Source of the DNA: Pseudomonadota bacterium
GTDB taxonomy: Bacteria; Pseudomonadota; Gammaproteobacteria; Pseudomonadales; Pseudohongiellaceae
Length of the DNA stretch: 64,000 nt
Assembly: GCA_027592275.1 (NCBI GenBank)
Contig: JAQCKF010000018.1
Location: 1-64,000, forward strand
Reading direction: 5' to 3'
Below the pieces are notes generated by a model. That model made no database searches and was not told the DNA's origin. It saw only the letters and a list, made by a program, of their open reading frames with translations. Shown here one piece after another: positions 1 through 9,283 of this stretch. A program made the position numbers and the translations under genes. Every line of letters starts with the position of its first letter. Position 1 is the stretch's first letter.

Positions 1-106
1 TGTAACTGTAAAGAAAATCTTCAGCAAAATCAATGACTGATTGAGTCGTGTGAAACTTTTGTGTAAGTACAAAATTCAATAAAATCAATTACTTAAGTTT
101 GAAAAG

Positions 107-1687
107 CTACTCCCACTCAATAGTTGCCGGCGGCTTGCTGGAAATATCGTATGCTACCCTCGATACATCTTCGATCTCATTCATAATTCGGTTAGAGAGG
201 CACTCCAATAACTCTGGATCGAGTCGTGCCCAACGCGCGGTCATAAAGTCGACTGTCTCAACAGCACGCAAGGTGATGACATAGGAGTAGCGTCTCGCAT
301 CACCAACAACACCGACGGACTTGACTGGCAAGAACACGGCAAAGGCCTGACTAACCTTGTTATACATATCCCAGCGATGCAATTCTTCCATGAAGATGGC
401 ATCTGCCTGGCGCAAGATGTCACAGTACTCTTTCCTCACTTCCCCTAGAACGCGAACACCTAGCCCAGGGCCTGGGAATGGATGACGGTAAACCATGTCA
501 TACGGCAGGCCGAGCTCTAAGCCGAGTTTACGTACTTCGTCTTTAAACAATTCTCGTAGCGGCTCGACCAGCTCCATCTTCATATCATCTGGCAGCCCAC
601 CTACGTTGTGATGAGACTTGATCACATGGGCCTTGCCGGTTTTCGATCCGGCCGATTCGATTACATCGGGATAGATCGTCCCCTGCGCTAGCCAGTTTAC
701 ACCTTCCAGTTTAGTAGCTTCTTCATCGAAGACATCGATGAAGGTATTGCCGATAATTTTTCGCTTCTGCTCTGGATCATCGACACCTGCGAGCCTACTT
801 AGAAAACGCTCTTCTGCATCGACCCGAATCACGCGAACACCCATGTTCTTAGCGAACATAGACATTACTTGATCGCCCTCGTCTAATCTGAGCAAACCGT
901 TATCAACGAACACACAAGTAAGTTGATCGCCAATCGCCTTCTGTAGAAGCGCAGCCACAACAGAAGAATCGACACCGCCGGATAGGCCTAACAACACCTT
1001 GTCAGTACCAACCTTCGCGCGCACCGTCGCGATTGCATCCTCAATAATATTCGCGGAAGTCCATAGCGACTCACAACCGCAGATATCGTGACAAAAACGT
1101 TCGAGAATGCGCTGCCCCTGAATGGTATGTGTTACTTCGGGGTGAAACTGGATGCCGTACAAGTCTCGAGACTCATCACACATCGCAGCGATCGGGGCGC
1201 TTTCAGTTGCCGCTATCAGCGAAAAGCCCGGCGGCAATTTAGTGACCTTATCACCGTGGCTCATCCATACATCTAACTGAGAGGCACCGCTGGTAGTAAG
1301 ACGATCTTCGATTCCCTCGAACAGTTTGTTCGGCGCGATCACATCGACCTGCGCGAAACCAAACTCAGACTTGCTCGATGCTTCAACCTTGCCCGAGAAA
1401 TGCTCTGCCATAGTTTGCATGCCATAACAGATACCAAGTATAGGTTTACCAAGCTCGTAAATAAACTCAGGTGGACGCGGCGACTCATCGTGGTTAGCCG
1501 ACTCGGGACCTCCAGAAAAAATAATTCCCTGAGGATCAAATTCGCGAAACAATTCCTCATCTACCGCGTAGTCCCAAATCTCACAATACACGCCCAACTC
1601 ACGAACACGCCGCGCGATAAGCTGGGTGTACTGAGAACCGAAATCCAGAATAAGAATTTTCTGGCTATGAATATTAGCTGTTGTCAT
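107..1687 (-). CDS. guaA: GMP synthase (glutamine-hydrolysing)
   Basis: Cytosolic enzyme that makes GMP from XMP, ATP and glutamine, the last step of guanine nucleotide synthesis. The 526 residues are normal length. The N-terminal class I glutamine amidotransferase domain has its nucleophile Cys87 in GICYGMQ and the His-Glu pair in QFHPEV. The ATP-pyrophosphatase domain has the P-loop [10 protein letters not shown] near residue 235. The C-terminal dimerisation domain ends in the conserved KPPATIEWE. It lies 220 bp downstream of guaB on the same strand, the usual guaBA order, but the spacer is long and holds a large hairpin. Nothing is missing. Confidence 0.98.
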   Translation of the reverse strand: MTTANIHSQKILILDFGSQYTQLIARRVRELGVYCEIWDYAVDEELFREFDPQGIIFSGGPESANHDESPRPPEFIYELGKPILGICYGMQTMAEHFSGKVEASSKSEFGFAQVDVIAPNKLFEGIEDRLTTSGASQLDVWMSHGDKVTKLPPGFSLIAATESAPIAAMCDESRDLYGIQFHPEVTHTIQGQRILERFCHDICGCESLWTSANIIEDAIATVRAKVGTDKVLLGLSGGVDSSVVAALLQKAIGDQLTCVFVDNGLLRLDEGDQVMSMFAKNMGVRVIRVDAEERFLSRLAGVDDPEQKRKIIGNTFIDVFDEEATKLEGVNWLAQGTIYPDVIESAGSKTGKAHVIKSHHNVGGLPDDMKMELVEPLRELFKDEVRKLGLELGLPYDMVYRHPFPGPGLGVRVLGEVRKEYCDILRQADAIFMEELHRWDMYNKVSQAFAVFLPVKSVGVVGDARRYSYVITLRAVETVDFMTARWARLDPELLECLSNRIMNEIEDVSRVAYDISSKPPATIEWE

Positions 1688-1766
1688 TTATCGATTACTT
1701 CTAGGTTGAAATTATTCTCTGGACCTACGATCTCGAGAAGAGTTCTATAGGGGTAGAAGACGAGGC

Positions 1767-1825
1767 AAAGATCGCTACAAAAGCGGAGCGTACACGTAGT
1801 ACGTGAGCATTTTGTAGCGATCTTT
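1767..1825. repeat. Long hairpin in the guaB-guaA spacer
   Basis: A perfect 16-bp inverted repeat (arms 1767-1782 and 1810-1825) encloses a second 5-bp stem (1789-1793 with 1799-1803). Outer 7-bp arms near 1745 and 1847 (CTATAGG and CCTATAG) can extend the fold to about 105 bases. The arms carry A and T runs at both ends. It could be a bidirectional terminator, an mRNA processing or stabilising element between guaB and guaA, or a dispersed extragenic palindrome. I cannot decide from one copy. Confidence 0.75.
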
Positions 1826-1907
1826 AACGAAGGATTATGCTCCTATAGGGCTCTTTTTAAATGCGGGCCTTTTAACGAAGTAACTGCAGGTCAAGGGTTT
1901 ATCCATC

Positions 1908-3377
1908 CTAACTAACCCTATAGTTAGGAGCCTCTTTGGTAATACTTACGTCGTGGACATGGGATTCGTTCATTCCGGATGCCGTGATTTTTACGAACTG
2001 AGTCTTAGTACGCATCTCCTCAATATTCGCAGAACCGGTATAACCCATGCTAGAACGCAGTCCACCCATCAACTGATGAACAATAGCCGACATCGTGCCT
2101 TTATAAGGCACGCGTCCTTCGATGCCCTCGGGAACCAGCTTTTCAGTACCCGAATCCACATCTTGAAAATACCGATCGCTCGATCCTTGTGAGTGAGACA
2201 TGGCGCCCATCGAGCCCATGCCACGATAGGCCTTGTAGCTTCTGCCTTGATAGAGTTCAACCTCGCCTGGCGCCTCTTCCGAGCCAGCAAGCAGACTACC
2301 AACCATCACGACGTGCGCGCCTGCGGCTATCACCTTGGCGATATCGCCAGAATATCGAATGCCACCATCAGATATCACACAGACATCGGTGCCCTTCAAC
2401 GCCTCAACAACATTAGCTACTGCAGAAATCTGTGGAACGCCTACACCGGTAACGATACGCGTGGTGCAGATGGAACCGGGGCCGATACCGACTTTAACCG
2501 CGTCGGCGCCTGCCTTTGCTAAATCTCTAGCGGCATCCGCCGTGGCAATATTGCCACCAATCACAGAAATTTCTGGGTATTTGCCCTTTACATATTTCAC
2601 CTGATCCAACACAAATTGCGAGTGACCGTGAGCAGTATCGACAACGACAACATCGACACCCGCTTCGATTATCGCATCGATACGATCGGGAGAATCTGGG
2701 CCGGTGCCTATGGCTGCTGCTACGCGCAGTCTGCCTAGCTCATCTTTACAAGCATTGGGGTAGTCTTCGGACTTACGGATATCTTTCAGTGTAATAAGGC
2801 CCTTGAGAACGAAGCCTTGATCGACAACCAAAATCTTTTCGATGCGGTGCCGATGCAGCAGCTCCTTTACATCGTCTAGCTCAAAGTCTTCATTGACTGT
2901 TACCAATGAATCTTTGGCCGTCATAATAGCCGAGACCTTAGCATCGAGATTAGCCTCGAAGCGCACATCGCGACTGGTAACGATGCCGGCTAGACCCGAG
3001 GAATCCAATACCGGCATACCAGAGATATTGTGCTCTTTCATTAGAGCAACAAGGTCTCTGATACTGGCCTCGCTTGAGATCGTAATGGGATCCTTCACTA
3101 CACCGCTTTCATATTTCTTTACGAGACGAACTTCTCTCGCCTGATTCTCTACACTCATGCTCTTATGTAACACACCCAAACCACCCTCTTGAGCCATAGC
3201 AATCGCTAGACGGGACTCGGTAACCGTGTCCATCGCAGATGATATGAGAGGAATATTGAGCGCGATCGAACGCGTCAACTGGGTAGTTAGTGCTACAGTT
3301 TTGGGAAGAACAATGGAGTGCGCAGGCAGGAGTAGAACATCATCAAATGTTAAAGCCTCTTCAGCAATACGTAACAT
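1908..3377 (-). CDS. guaB: Inosine-5'-monophosphate dehydrogenase
   Basis: Oxidises IMP to XMP with NAD+, the committed step to guanine nucleotides; cytosolic. The 489 residues are the usual bacterial length. The (beta/alpha)8 barrel begins with [11 protein letters not shown] and is interrupted by two CBS domains (about residues 95-205). The catalytic loop [15 protein letters not shown] holds the nucleophilic Cys near residue 305. The flap has [10 protein letters not shown] and the potassium-site region is intact. It is transcribed towards guaA. A TATAAT -10 element lies 28 bases upstream of the start. Confidence 0.98.
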   Translation of the reverse strand: MLRIAEEALTFDDVLLLPAHSIVLPKTVALTTQLTRSIALNIPLISSAMDTVTESRLAIAMAQEGGLGVLHKSMSVENQAREVRLVKKYESGVVKDPITISSEASIRDLVALMKEHNISGMPVLDSSGLAGIVTSRDVRFEANLDAKVSAIMTAKDSLVTVNEDFELDDVKELLHRHRIEKILVVDQGFVLKGLITLKDIRKSEDYPNACKDELGRLRVAAAIGTGPDSPDRIDAIIEAGVDVVVVDTAHGHSQFVLDQVKYVKGKYPEISVIGGNIATADAARDLAKAGADAVKVGIGPGSICTTRIVTGVGVPQISAVANVVEALKGTDVCVISDGGIRYSGDIAKVIAAGAHVVMVGSLLAGSEEAPGEVELYQGRSYKAYRGMGSMGAMSHSQGSSDRYFQDVDSGTEKLVPEGIEGRVPYKGTMSAIVHQLMGGLRSSMGYTGSANIEEMRTKTQFVKITASGMNESHVHDVSITKEAPNYRVS

Positions 3378-3404
3378 GAGATTACCACCTTCTACAAAAC
3401 GGAG

Positions 3405-3410
3405 ATTATA
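3405..3410 (-). promoter_or_regulatory. Probable guaB -10 element
   Basis: On the minus strand the sequence reads TATAAT, a perfect sigma-70 -10 box, 28-33 bases before the guaB start codon. No good -35 is seen at 16-18 bp; the best is a weak TATACA. The assignment rests on the -10 and its position. Confidence 0.5.
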
Positions 3411-3561
3411 CAGAGAGTGTGGCCGCTTGTATAGATTCTAACCGAGGCTTTACTTAGATTTAGCTGGCGTGCCGTAGATCATCTACGTTGAATCTTTCCT
3501 GATACAGATGACGCCCGAGCGGTATTGTTACCCAGAGTGAGAAGTACACTAAGCCCGACCA

Positions 3562-4200
3562 TTATATGGAGCTTCCCAGTACTGGGGCCGCCAAACAAGA
3601 GACCAGAGCTGTCACCGCCACTACCGTCCACGATAGGCAGGCGAGTTTGCAGAAAGCGACTTCGTATTCGCTCAACACCAGCTGCTCGCGCTGCCTGAGC
3701 GAATTCTGATATAGCGCGATGAGGATAAAGCAGAGCGCCATAAGTCCCAAGCCAAAATAGACCATGAGATTTATGACCTCGGATAGCTCCATTATCTGTA
3801 AATTTTGCTCCAGAACCCCCCCCCCGGATAACCAAGCGATACTGAGCTGCACCATTAGCTTTATTGGATAGACGAATATCAGCACCAACATAACCAAACC
3901 GAGACTCAAGTAGAGAGTGGCCCGATCTTGCAAACCGAAAGTCCTACTCCAGACTGTGTGAGCTACCCAGATAAAGCCGATTATTGTCGCGCTAATTAGA
4001 AAGGCGGGAATATCCTGAGAGAGATCGAGCAACTGGGGCACTGTGTTAGGTATTTCATCGATGCTAATAACCAGCATAGTAAAGGCAAATGCAAAGGCCG
4101 CATCCACGAACGTCTCGATACGCGTCATATTCTCGCCACGCAGGATACGTCCATCTTCGCGGCGGCAGGAATTAAGAAATTCATCTGACAGTTGTTGCAT
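3562..4200 (-). CDS. TMEM175-family (DUF1211) potassium-channel-like membrane protein
   Basis: The first membrane segment carries RIETFVDAAFAFAFTMLVI, which matches the TMEM175/DUF1211 signature of an Arg followed by an F-x-D-A-x-F-A motif. That motif lines the selectivity filter in the family. The protein has 212 residues and about six hydrophobic segments, like bacterial TMEM175 homologues. The first 24 residues are polar and may not all be translated. It lies 7 bp downstream of the secreted propeller gene, so the two are probably cotranscribed. A run of ten C on the plus strand (3816-3825) encodes a Gly-Gly-Gly loop and makes the frame prone to slippage. Function is inferred from family only. 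Confidence 0.8.
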   Translation of the reverse strand: MQQLSDEFLNSCRREDGRILRGENMTRIETFVDAAFAFAFTMLVISIDEIPNTVPQLLDLSQDIPAFLISATIIGFIWVAHTVWSRTFGLQDRATLYLSLGLVMLVLIFVYPIKLMVQLSIAWLSGGGVLEQNLQIMELSEVINLMVYFGLGLMALCFILIALYQNSLRQREQLVLSEYEVAFCKLACLSWTVVAVTALVSCLAAPVLGSSI

Positions 4201-4207
4201 GTGGATC

Positions 4208-5200
4208 CTATTCGAAAAGTAGCTCTGCTATTGCCAGCCCATGCTCGCCTGCAATTGAGTAGAGCAGGTAGACCTTACCGTCTTCCTCGAAGATCGCAGG
4301 GTCTCGGAGCTGATTGACTCGTTCATCGATATGCCCACGCCTGGAAGGCGCAACCTCAAGTTCTGCCCCCTCCCATTCAGTCTCCGGCCTGAGTACCTCT
4401 ACTGGTTCTGATTCGGACCACTGCATCCAGTCACCGGACATGTCGATGGTTGAGAGAAAAATCCTTTCGGGCGCATGGCCTGCCTGTGTCCAGAATACGT
4501 GCAGTGTATTATCGCGAATTAATAATGCATTGTGCCTCATATTGTCATTGAAGAACCGCGGCCCTTCTTGAAATTCACTCAGGCCATCTTTCGATCGATA
4601 CATAGTTCCAGGCATGGACAGTGCATAGTGATATTCGCCATGCTCGATGACGCGAAAATAGGGCCTCCCCAACACCTCGGGCTCACCCTCAAAATTTAAC
4701 CCGTCGCGAGACAAGGCCAATCGAGTCAGCTGCTGCCCAGCTCCACGTCCGTGGATATACATCACGATCTGCTGCTTCTCGTCATCTACATGGGCGTCCG
4801 GCGAGGCGATGTGTGCATACAAAGAGCCGCCGGCGCCGGGCGCCAATGAACAGGGTGGGCAGGTTGTGGGAAAGAACGAGTCCTCCAGCTTCAGAGATCC
4901 AGCCTCGTGCATACGCCAAGGGCCGGTAATATCATCCGCATAGGCCAGTCTAATGTAGGTGCCGCGGTGATCGGCGAAATAGAGATAATACTTGCCCAGC
5001 GGATTGTCTATCCAATCCGGCACTCGGATCAGCGAAGGGCCTTGGATATTGCTACCCATGCGCGCGTCCATATTAGGATTGATAATTGGCCCGTCCGCCA
5101 AGCGCACAACGGTAGGTGCTTGCCCAGCTGCTGCCTGGGCAAGAAACGCGGCAGTGAGTAGGCATAGTGTCAGCAGTGCAGGTAGCAATCGCTTTTCCAT
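4208..5200 (-). CDS. Secreted beta-propeller protein, GH43-like fold
   Basis: 330 residues with a clear signal peptide (about 1-26, ending AQAAAGQ). The body has blade-like repeats typical of five-bladed propellers related to glycoside hydrolase families 43/32/68: SLIRVPDWI followed by YYLYFADHRG, a GPW turn, and near the C-terminus LRDPAIFEEDGKVYLLYSIAGE. The closing blade resembles the D-P motif of these families. Substrate and activity cannot be deduced; it could be a non-catalytic homologue. It heads a two-gene operon with the TMEM175-like gene. The upstream spacer (5201-5447) is shared with the divergent PpiC-like gene. Confidence 0.65.
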   Translation of the reverse strand: MEKRLLPALLTLCLLTAAFLAQAAAGQAPTVVRLADGPIINPNMDARMGSNIQGPSLIRVPDWIDNPLGKYYLYFADHRGTYIRLAYADDITGPWRMHEAGSLKLEDSFFPTTCPPCSLAPGAGGSLYAHIASPDAHVDDEKQQIVMYIHGRGAGQQLTRLALSRDGLNFEGEPEVLGRPYFRVIEHGEYHYALSMPGTMYRSKDGLSEFQEGPRFFNDNMRHNALLIRDNTLHVFWTQAGHAPERIFLSTIDMSGDWMQWSESEPVEVLRPETEWEGAELEVAPSRRGHIDERVNQLRDPAIFEEDGKVYLLYSIAGEHGLAIAELLFE

Positions 5201-5447
5201 AGATTCGATCTCATTCAGTTAGTATCAGCTACTACTATTTTTTTTTACAAGAACGCCATGGAACCTTAAGTGTGCATTATTTGCAAGATTGTATAGCCCC
5301 GCGGGCACCCGGCCCTTTTACAAAGACTTGCATCCATGGAAGACTAAAATTACTCTCTTGTGCGTATGACATCCCGTATAAGACGAATCTGAATCCACAG
5401 CGATCAGATAGACTCGATTAAGGCCCAAGCCAAAAGATACCCAGCCC

Positions 5448-6290
5448 ATGACTATTGAAAATGAATCAATACCGATAAACACGCCTCTCCACCAAAAACT
5501 GATGAGAGAGCCCTCGGTACATTTCTTTATAATCGCCCTGTTTATTTTTGCCCTGTATGCAATCACTCAATCAGGAAACGAGAATTTATTGGAGATCGAC
5601 CAACGAGAAATTGATGCGCGCATCTTCATGCAGGAATTATCTCGCGGTGAGGAGCTTAGCCTAGAGCAACGAGAACTAGTCACTGCCTTCTATATAGAAG
5701 AACAAATCTTAGTGCGTGAAGCTCTGTCCATGGAGTTGGATAACGACGAGCGCATACACGACATCCTCGCTCAGAAAATGCGCCATGTTCTTAGTGGCAG
5801 TATTATTCAGCCGACCGATGATGAGCTGCAAAAATACTATGAGGAAAACAGTGCCCGCTTCGAGACACCCGCCTCGCTGACTCTCGATGAGTTGGTTTTC
5901 GATTCTAGAGCCCCCCTAGCAGATTCGATAGTCGTCGCCCTACAACAGGGTGCCGACTCAGATACCTTGCTGCCGATGTCAGAAGGCACGGTCGCTCCGC
6001 TGCCGAATGTTAATAGTGTCGATCTCGTTAACATCTTCGACCAGGAGTTTGCCGACCAGGTTCTGGCCGCCGACCTCGACCAATGGCAAGGCCCGTATGT
6101 TAGCAACCGCGGACAGCATTGGCTGCGCGTAATCGAACGCAGTCCTGCAGGTATTCCGGCGCTGGAAGAGATTGCCGATCTCGTGCGGCTCGAATGGATC
6201 AGTGCAGAGGAAGAGACTCGCCTACAGCAGGAGGTGGACAAGCTTTGGAACGAATACACCATCGTGATTAGCAATAATGAGCCCGACTAA
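5448..6290 (+). CDS. Membrane-anchored PpiC/SurA-like peptidyl-prolyl isomerase-related protein
   Basis: 280 residues. A short cytosolic N-terminus is followed by one membrane segment (about residues 25-42, FFIIALFIFALYAI), then a periplasmic chaperone-like part. The segment QPTDDELQKYYEENSARF is the hallmark start of the linker before a parvulin domain. A reduced parvulin-like region follows (about 140-240, including SNRGQHWLRVIERSPA). The domain looks shorter than canonical parvulin, so it may act as a chaperone without isomerase activity. The stop codon directly abuts the HupE-like gene, implying translational coupling. Inferred role: folding of the partner or another exported protein. Confidence 0.7.
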   Translation: MTIENESIPINTPLHQKLMREPSVHFFIIALFIFALYAITQSGNENLLEIDQREIDARIFMQELSRGEELSLEQRELVTAFYIEEQILVREALSMELDNDERIHDILAQKMRHVLSGSIIQPTDDELQKYYEENSARFETPASLTLDELVFDSRAPLADSIVVALQQGADSDTLLPMSEGTVAPLPNVNSVDLVNIFDQEFADQVLAADLDQWQGPYVSNRGQHWLRVIERSPAGIPALEEIADLVRLEWISAEEETRLQQEVDKLWNEYTIVISNNEPD

Positions 6291-6296
6291 TTGACC

Positions 6297-7316
6297 ATGC
6301 GCGGACTCATTCTAAAACTAACTCGCCCTTGCTTAGCCACCTGCTGCGCGCTACTCCTCTCGAGCATACTATTGCCCCCAACTGCGATGGCTCACGATAT
6401 TGATGTGACCGGCGTCGCCCGCGTGTTTCTGGACGAGCTCGAAAATAATCAATACCAGCTATCTATCGTCGACCAACAAGTTCCTCCTCTATTTAATATA
6501 GAACGCATCCTCCCCGAACGCTGTAGCGGACTGCCACCAGGCAGGTTCAGCTATCGCTTTCAATGCGAGCCGGAGCTAAACCTTGATGACTCGCTGGTTT
6601 TCCCTTGGTCGCTAGAAGGACTAGTCCTAATTACCCGTTGGAGCGATGGCAGTGATGTGTCCGGATACTTCCCAGGCGATGGCAACATTATCGAGGTAGA
6701 GATGGCACAGATGAAAGCGGGAGCGTCCTCACTAGGCAACTTGGCGAGTCGTTATCTAGAGCTAGGTGGCGAGCACATATTGTTCGGAGTCGATCACCTG
6801 CTCTTCGTTCTCGGCTTATTGCTACTACTGCAAGGCTTCTGGAAATTATTAAAAACCATCACTGCATTTACGATTGCGCACAGCATCACCCTCGCCTGCG
6901 CCGTACTAGGAATCTTCCCCGTACCTGGCGCGCCCATAGAAGTTTTGATAGCACTGTCTATCGTATTTCTCGCCCGAGAGATTCTGATGGCCCAGCAGGG
7001 AAAGCTCACGTTAGTGCATCAGAAGCCATGGATAGTCGCCTTCGCATTTGGCCTGATACACGGATTTGGTTTCGCGGGCGCGCTCGGTGAACTCGGGCTC
7101 AGCGATGCCGACATTCCATTGGCGTTGCTATTTTTCAATCTCGGCGTGGAAGCGGGTCAGGTGGCATTTATTTCTACGCTGCTTGCCTTACACTTCGTCT
7201 TCACGAAATACTTCAAGCATCTCTGGCCAAGCCTACAGCGTGGCCTAGCCTATGGCCTGGGTGGAATTGCCAGCTACTGGTTCATTGAGCGAATCCCCAG
7301 CCTATTCATAGTCTAA
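6297..7316 (+). CDS. HupE/UreJ-family membrane protein
   Basis: About 340 residues. The start is most likely the ATG at 6297; an in-frame TTG at 6291 directly follows the preceding stop. Residues 1-32 form a signal-like segment ending MAHD. A periplasmic domain of about 130 residues follows, then about six membrane segments with GGEHILFGVDHLLFVLGLL, TAFTIAHSITLA and IHGFGFAGAL. These His- and Asp-containing segments are the hallmark of the HupE/UreJ_2 family, proposed to move nickel or cobalt. The large N-terminal periplasmic domain sets it apart from short HupE. Metal specificity is unknown. It forms an operon with the PpiC-like gene. Confidence 0.75.
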   Translation: MRGLILKLTRPCLATCCALLLSSILLPPTAMAHDIDVTGVARVFLDELENNQYQLSIVDQQVPPLFNIERILPERCSGLPPGRFSYRFQCEPELNLDDSLVFPWSLEGLVLITRWSDGSDVSGYFPGDGNIIEVEMAQMKAGASSLGNLASRYLELGGEHILFGVDHLLFVLGLLLLLQGFWKLLKTITAFTIAHSITLACAVLGIFPVPGAPIEVLIALSIVFLAREILMAQQGKLTLVHQKPWIVAFAFGLIHGFGFAGALGELGLSDADIPLALLFFNLGVEAGQVAFISTLLALHFVFTKYFKHLWPSLQRGLAYGLGGIASYWFIERIPSLFIV

Positions 7317-7330
7317 CTAGTAGACTAGTT
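7315..7330 (+). terminator. Possible weak terminator between convergent genes
   Basis: A 6-bp stem AACTAG/CTAGTT with a TAGA loop overlaps the hupE-like stop codon and is followed by AAGTTTTAG. It lies in the 57-bp spacer between two convergent genes. The stem is short, so the call is weak. Confidence 0.3.
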
Positions 7331-7373
7331 AAGTTTTAGTCGTAGCCTACTAACGAGAATGGAATACATCTGC

Positions 7374-7808
7374 TCATCTCGCCTGGTATTGCTGGTGACA
7401 GGACTCGCATGGCGGATATAGCGCATCGTTACCTGCGGCGGACAATGCCTCTTCATCTTTATTATCTGCTGCTAGCATTACGAGCCGCGCCGCCTCTATC
7501 ATCTGCTGGTTGTAGGTTTTCCAATCTGCCTCGACTGCTGCCGCGGCTTCTCCCTCGCCCGCTCCGCCAAACTGCAGCAAGTTTCCTGCAGCGATAACAG
7601 AGAGCGCGGCATTCTTAACTTCCTGCCACTGTGCATCCGTCTCTAACTGGTAGGCACCCCATATGATCGTCGTGGTCGGAGTTATCAATCCATTCATGAT
7701 TTCTTTCACACTTAATAAAGACCGGCGCTCATCCGTCTGTGCGAGGCTCACACTCAAACAGAGCAGGCTAAAAAGACTGACTGCAATAATCATAATTTTT
7801 TTCTTCAT
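7374..7808 (-). CDS. Cytochrome c'-like monoheme protein, exported
   Basis: 144 residues with a signal peptide (about 1-23, ending SLAQ). A single C-terminal heme motif, CESCHQQY, lies about ten residues from the end. That is the cytochrome c' arrangement: a four-helix bundle with the CXXCH in the last helix. The region VKEIMNGLITPTTTIIWGAY resembles the first helix of this fold. Predicted location is the periplasm, with roles in NO handling or electron transfer. It is convergent with the hupE-like gene. A tiny 25-codon hydrophobic ORF lies about 85 bp upstream on the same strand. Confidence 0.72.
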   Translation of the reverse strand: MKKKIMIIAVSLFSLLCLSVSLAQTDERRSLLSVKEIMNGLITPTTTIIWGAYQLETDAQWQEVKNAALSVIAAGNLLQFGGAGEGEAAAAVEADWKTYNQQMIEAARLVMLAADNKDEEALSAAGNDALYPPCESCHQQYQAR

Positions 7809-8261
7809 CTCTCATCACTCCAATAGATATTTCGACCGAGTCAGTGTCAGCTCATCATGACATTAGTAGGAAATTACGTTAACGCGCTGTATCAATGACC
7901 CACGATACAAAAAGCATGAGTTGCTACCGCGATTCCCAGTATTGCACCCGCTAGTTCCGACTTAATCATGTCCTCTATTCTCTACCTCACTTATACAGAC
8001 CGCGATTTACTGCCTATTCAATTTTGCGCGAATTCTAACATTCACGCACATTTACAAATACAGAACACAGGGATAGGAGGGAGTTAGATCAGCTAAGACG
8101 AAATTACTAGCGCGCCAAAGAGCCGTATTAGCAGGAATATCCATCAACTTTTTGTCAGTTATCTGTTCTAATCATCCAATATCATTCCATCAGATACGAA
8201 AAGTAGTTTGGCGGACACCAGAGTACCCGTGCATCAAATGACACAACACTAGGAGCAACCC
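7809..8261. other. 453-bp intergenic region between divergent genes
   Basis: This spacer should hold the promoters of the cytochrome c'-like gene (minus) and the secreted hydrolase gene (plus). I found no convincing pair of -35/-10 boxes. The only coding-like content is a 25-codon ORF on the minus strand at 7892-7969. Its predicted peptide is hydrophobic (MIKSELAGAILGIAVATHAF and five more residues), with an AGAGG-like sequence only two bases from the ATG. It may be a small membrane protein or chance. Confidence 0.4.
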
Positions 8262-9203
8262 ATGCAATTCCTAAAACACCCCAGCCTCGTCAAGAAGGTC
8301 GCCGCTCTAGCGCTCTTAGCCTCGTTTTTCACTAACGCCCAGGCCGATATCCTAGACGAGGTGGAACACGGTTACGCTGACAATAACGGCGTGAAAATCC
8401 ACTACGCGACCGTCGGTGAAGGGCCGCTGGTAGTCATGATTCATGGCTTTCCTGACTTTTGGTATAGCTGGCGCCATCAGATGGAAGGACTAAAGGACAA
8501 TTTCAAGGTGGTGGCGATAGACCAGCGCGGCTACAACCTCAGCGATCAGCCCCAAGATGAGTCTAGCTACGCGATGCGCAATCTGATTGGCGATGTCGCT
8601 GCCGTTATTAGACACTTCGGCGAAGAAAAAGCCAACATCGTAGGACATGACTGGGGCGGTAGCGTTTCGTGGCAATTCGCCTTTGCCCTGCCCCAGATGG
8701 TGGAGAATCTAGTTATACTGAACCTTCCTCATCCCAATGGTATGGCCAGAGAGTTTGCGATCAATCAGGAGCAACGGGAGAATAGCGGCTATGCCAGCAC
8801 CTTCATTGCCGGCAAGCCGACTGACCCCGATATCTTCTTTGGCCAGCCCATGAACCCACAGACCCTTTCTGGCTGGGTGGTAGATCCGGCAGCAAGGGAA
8901 AAGTATGTAGAGGCATTCGGGCGCTCCAGCTTCGATGGCATGCTCGCTTACTACAAGCAGAATTATCCGCGCGGCGATAGCTCGAATGCCGCGCCCAGTG
9001 CTCCAATACTAAATATGCCCGTGCTGGTGTTTCATGGCTTAGAGGACACTGCGCTGCATTCCGATGGTCTGAACAACACGTGGGACTGGATAGACGCCGA
9101 CACAACCATCGTTACTGCCCCTGGAGCTAGCCATTTCGTCCAACAAGACGCTGCAGAACTGGTAACTAACACCCTAAAGTGGTGGCTGATGGCACGCCAA
9201 TAG
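8262..9203 (+). CDS. Secreted alpha/beta hydrolase, epoxide hydrolase/dehalogenase-like
   Basis: 313 residues with a signal peptide (about 1-28, ending NAQA). The fold is the epoxide hydrolase/haloalkane dehalogenase branch. It has the oxyanion motif HGFPDFWYSW at 61-70, and DQRGYNLSD follows. The nucleophile is Asp130 in GHDWGG, rather than Ser. The acid candidates are Glu261/Asp262 in HGLED, and the base is His291 in GASHF. The lid has YKQNYP, where epoxide hydrolases carry a proton-donating Tyr. A secreted epoxide hydrolase-like enzyme is plausible; fluoroacetate or haloalkane dehalogenase activity cannot be excluded. It is a single gene with AGGAG seven bases before the ATG. Confidence 0.82.
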   Translation: MQFLKHPSLVKKVAALALLASFFTNAQADILDEVEHGYADNNGVKIHYATVGEGPLVVMIHGFPDFWYSWRHQMEGLKDNFKVVAIDQRGYNLSDQPQDESSYAMRNLIGDVAAVIRHFGEEKANIVGHDWGGSVSWQFAFALPQMVENLVILNLPHPNGMAREFAINQEQRENSGYASTFIAGKPTDPDIFFGQPMNPQTLSGWVVDPAAREKYVEAFGRSSFDGMLAYYKQNYPRGDSSNAAPSAPILNMPVLVFHGLEDTALHSDGLNNTWDWIDADTTIVTAPGASHFVQQDAAELVTNTLKWWLMARQ

Positions 9204-9283
9204 CGCTCAAAAAGCAGATTTGATCGATAGCGGCGAACAAAACGCTATATTTTCACCATGAGATACTATTTTTTTTTGGCTGA

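Noticed and set aside
1925-1937. Match of AGGAGCCTCTT in the guaB 3' end to the arm of the 267-bp element
   Set aside because: Eleven bases within a conserved coding end; no second arm nearby, so chance.
3479-3835. 118-codon frame overlapping the TMEM175-like gene
   Set aside because: It starts at the C10 tract in a shifted frame of the real gene and has no membrane segments or family motifs; kept only as evidence for slippage.
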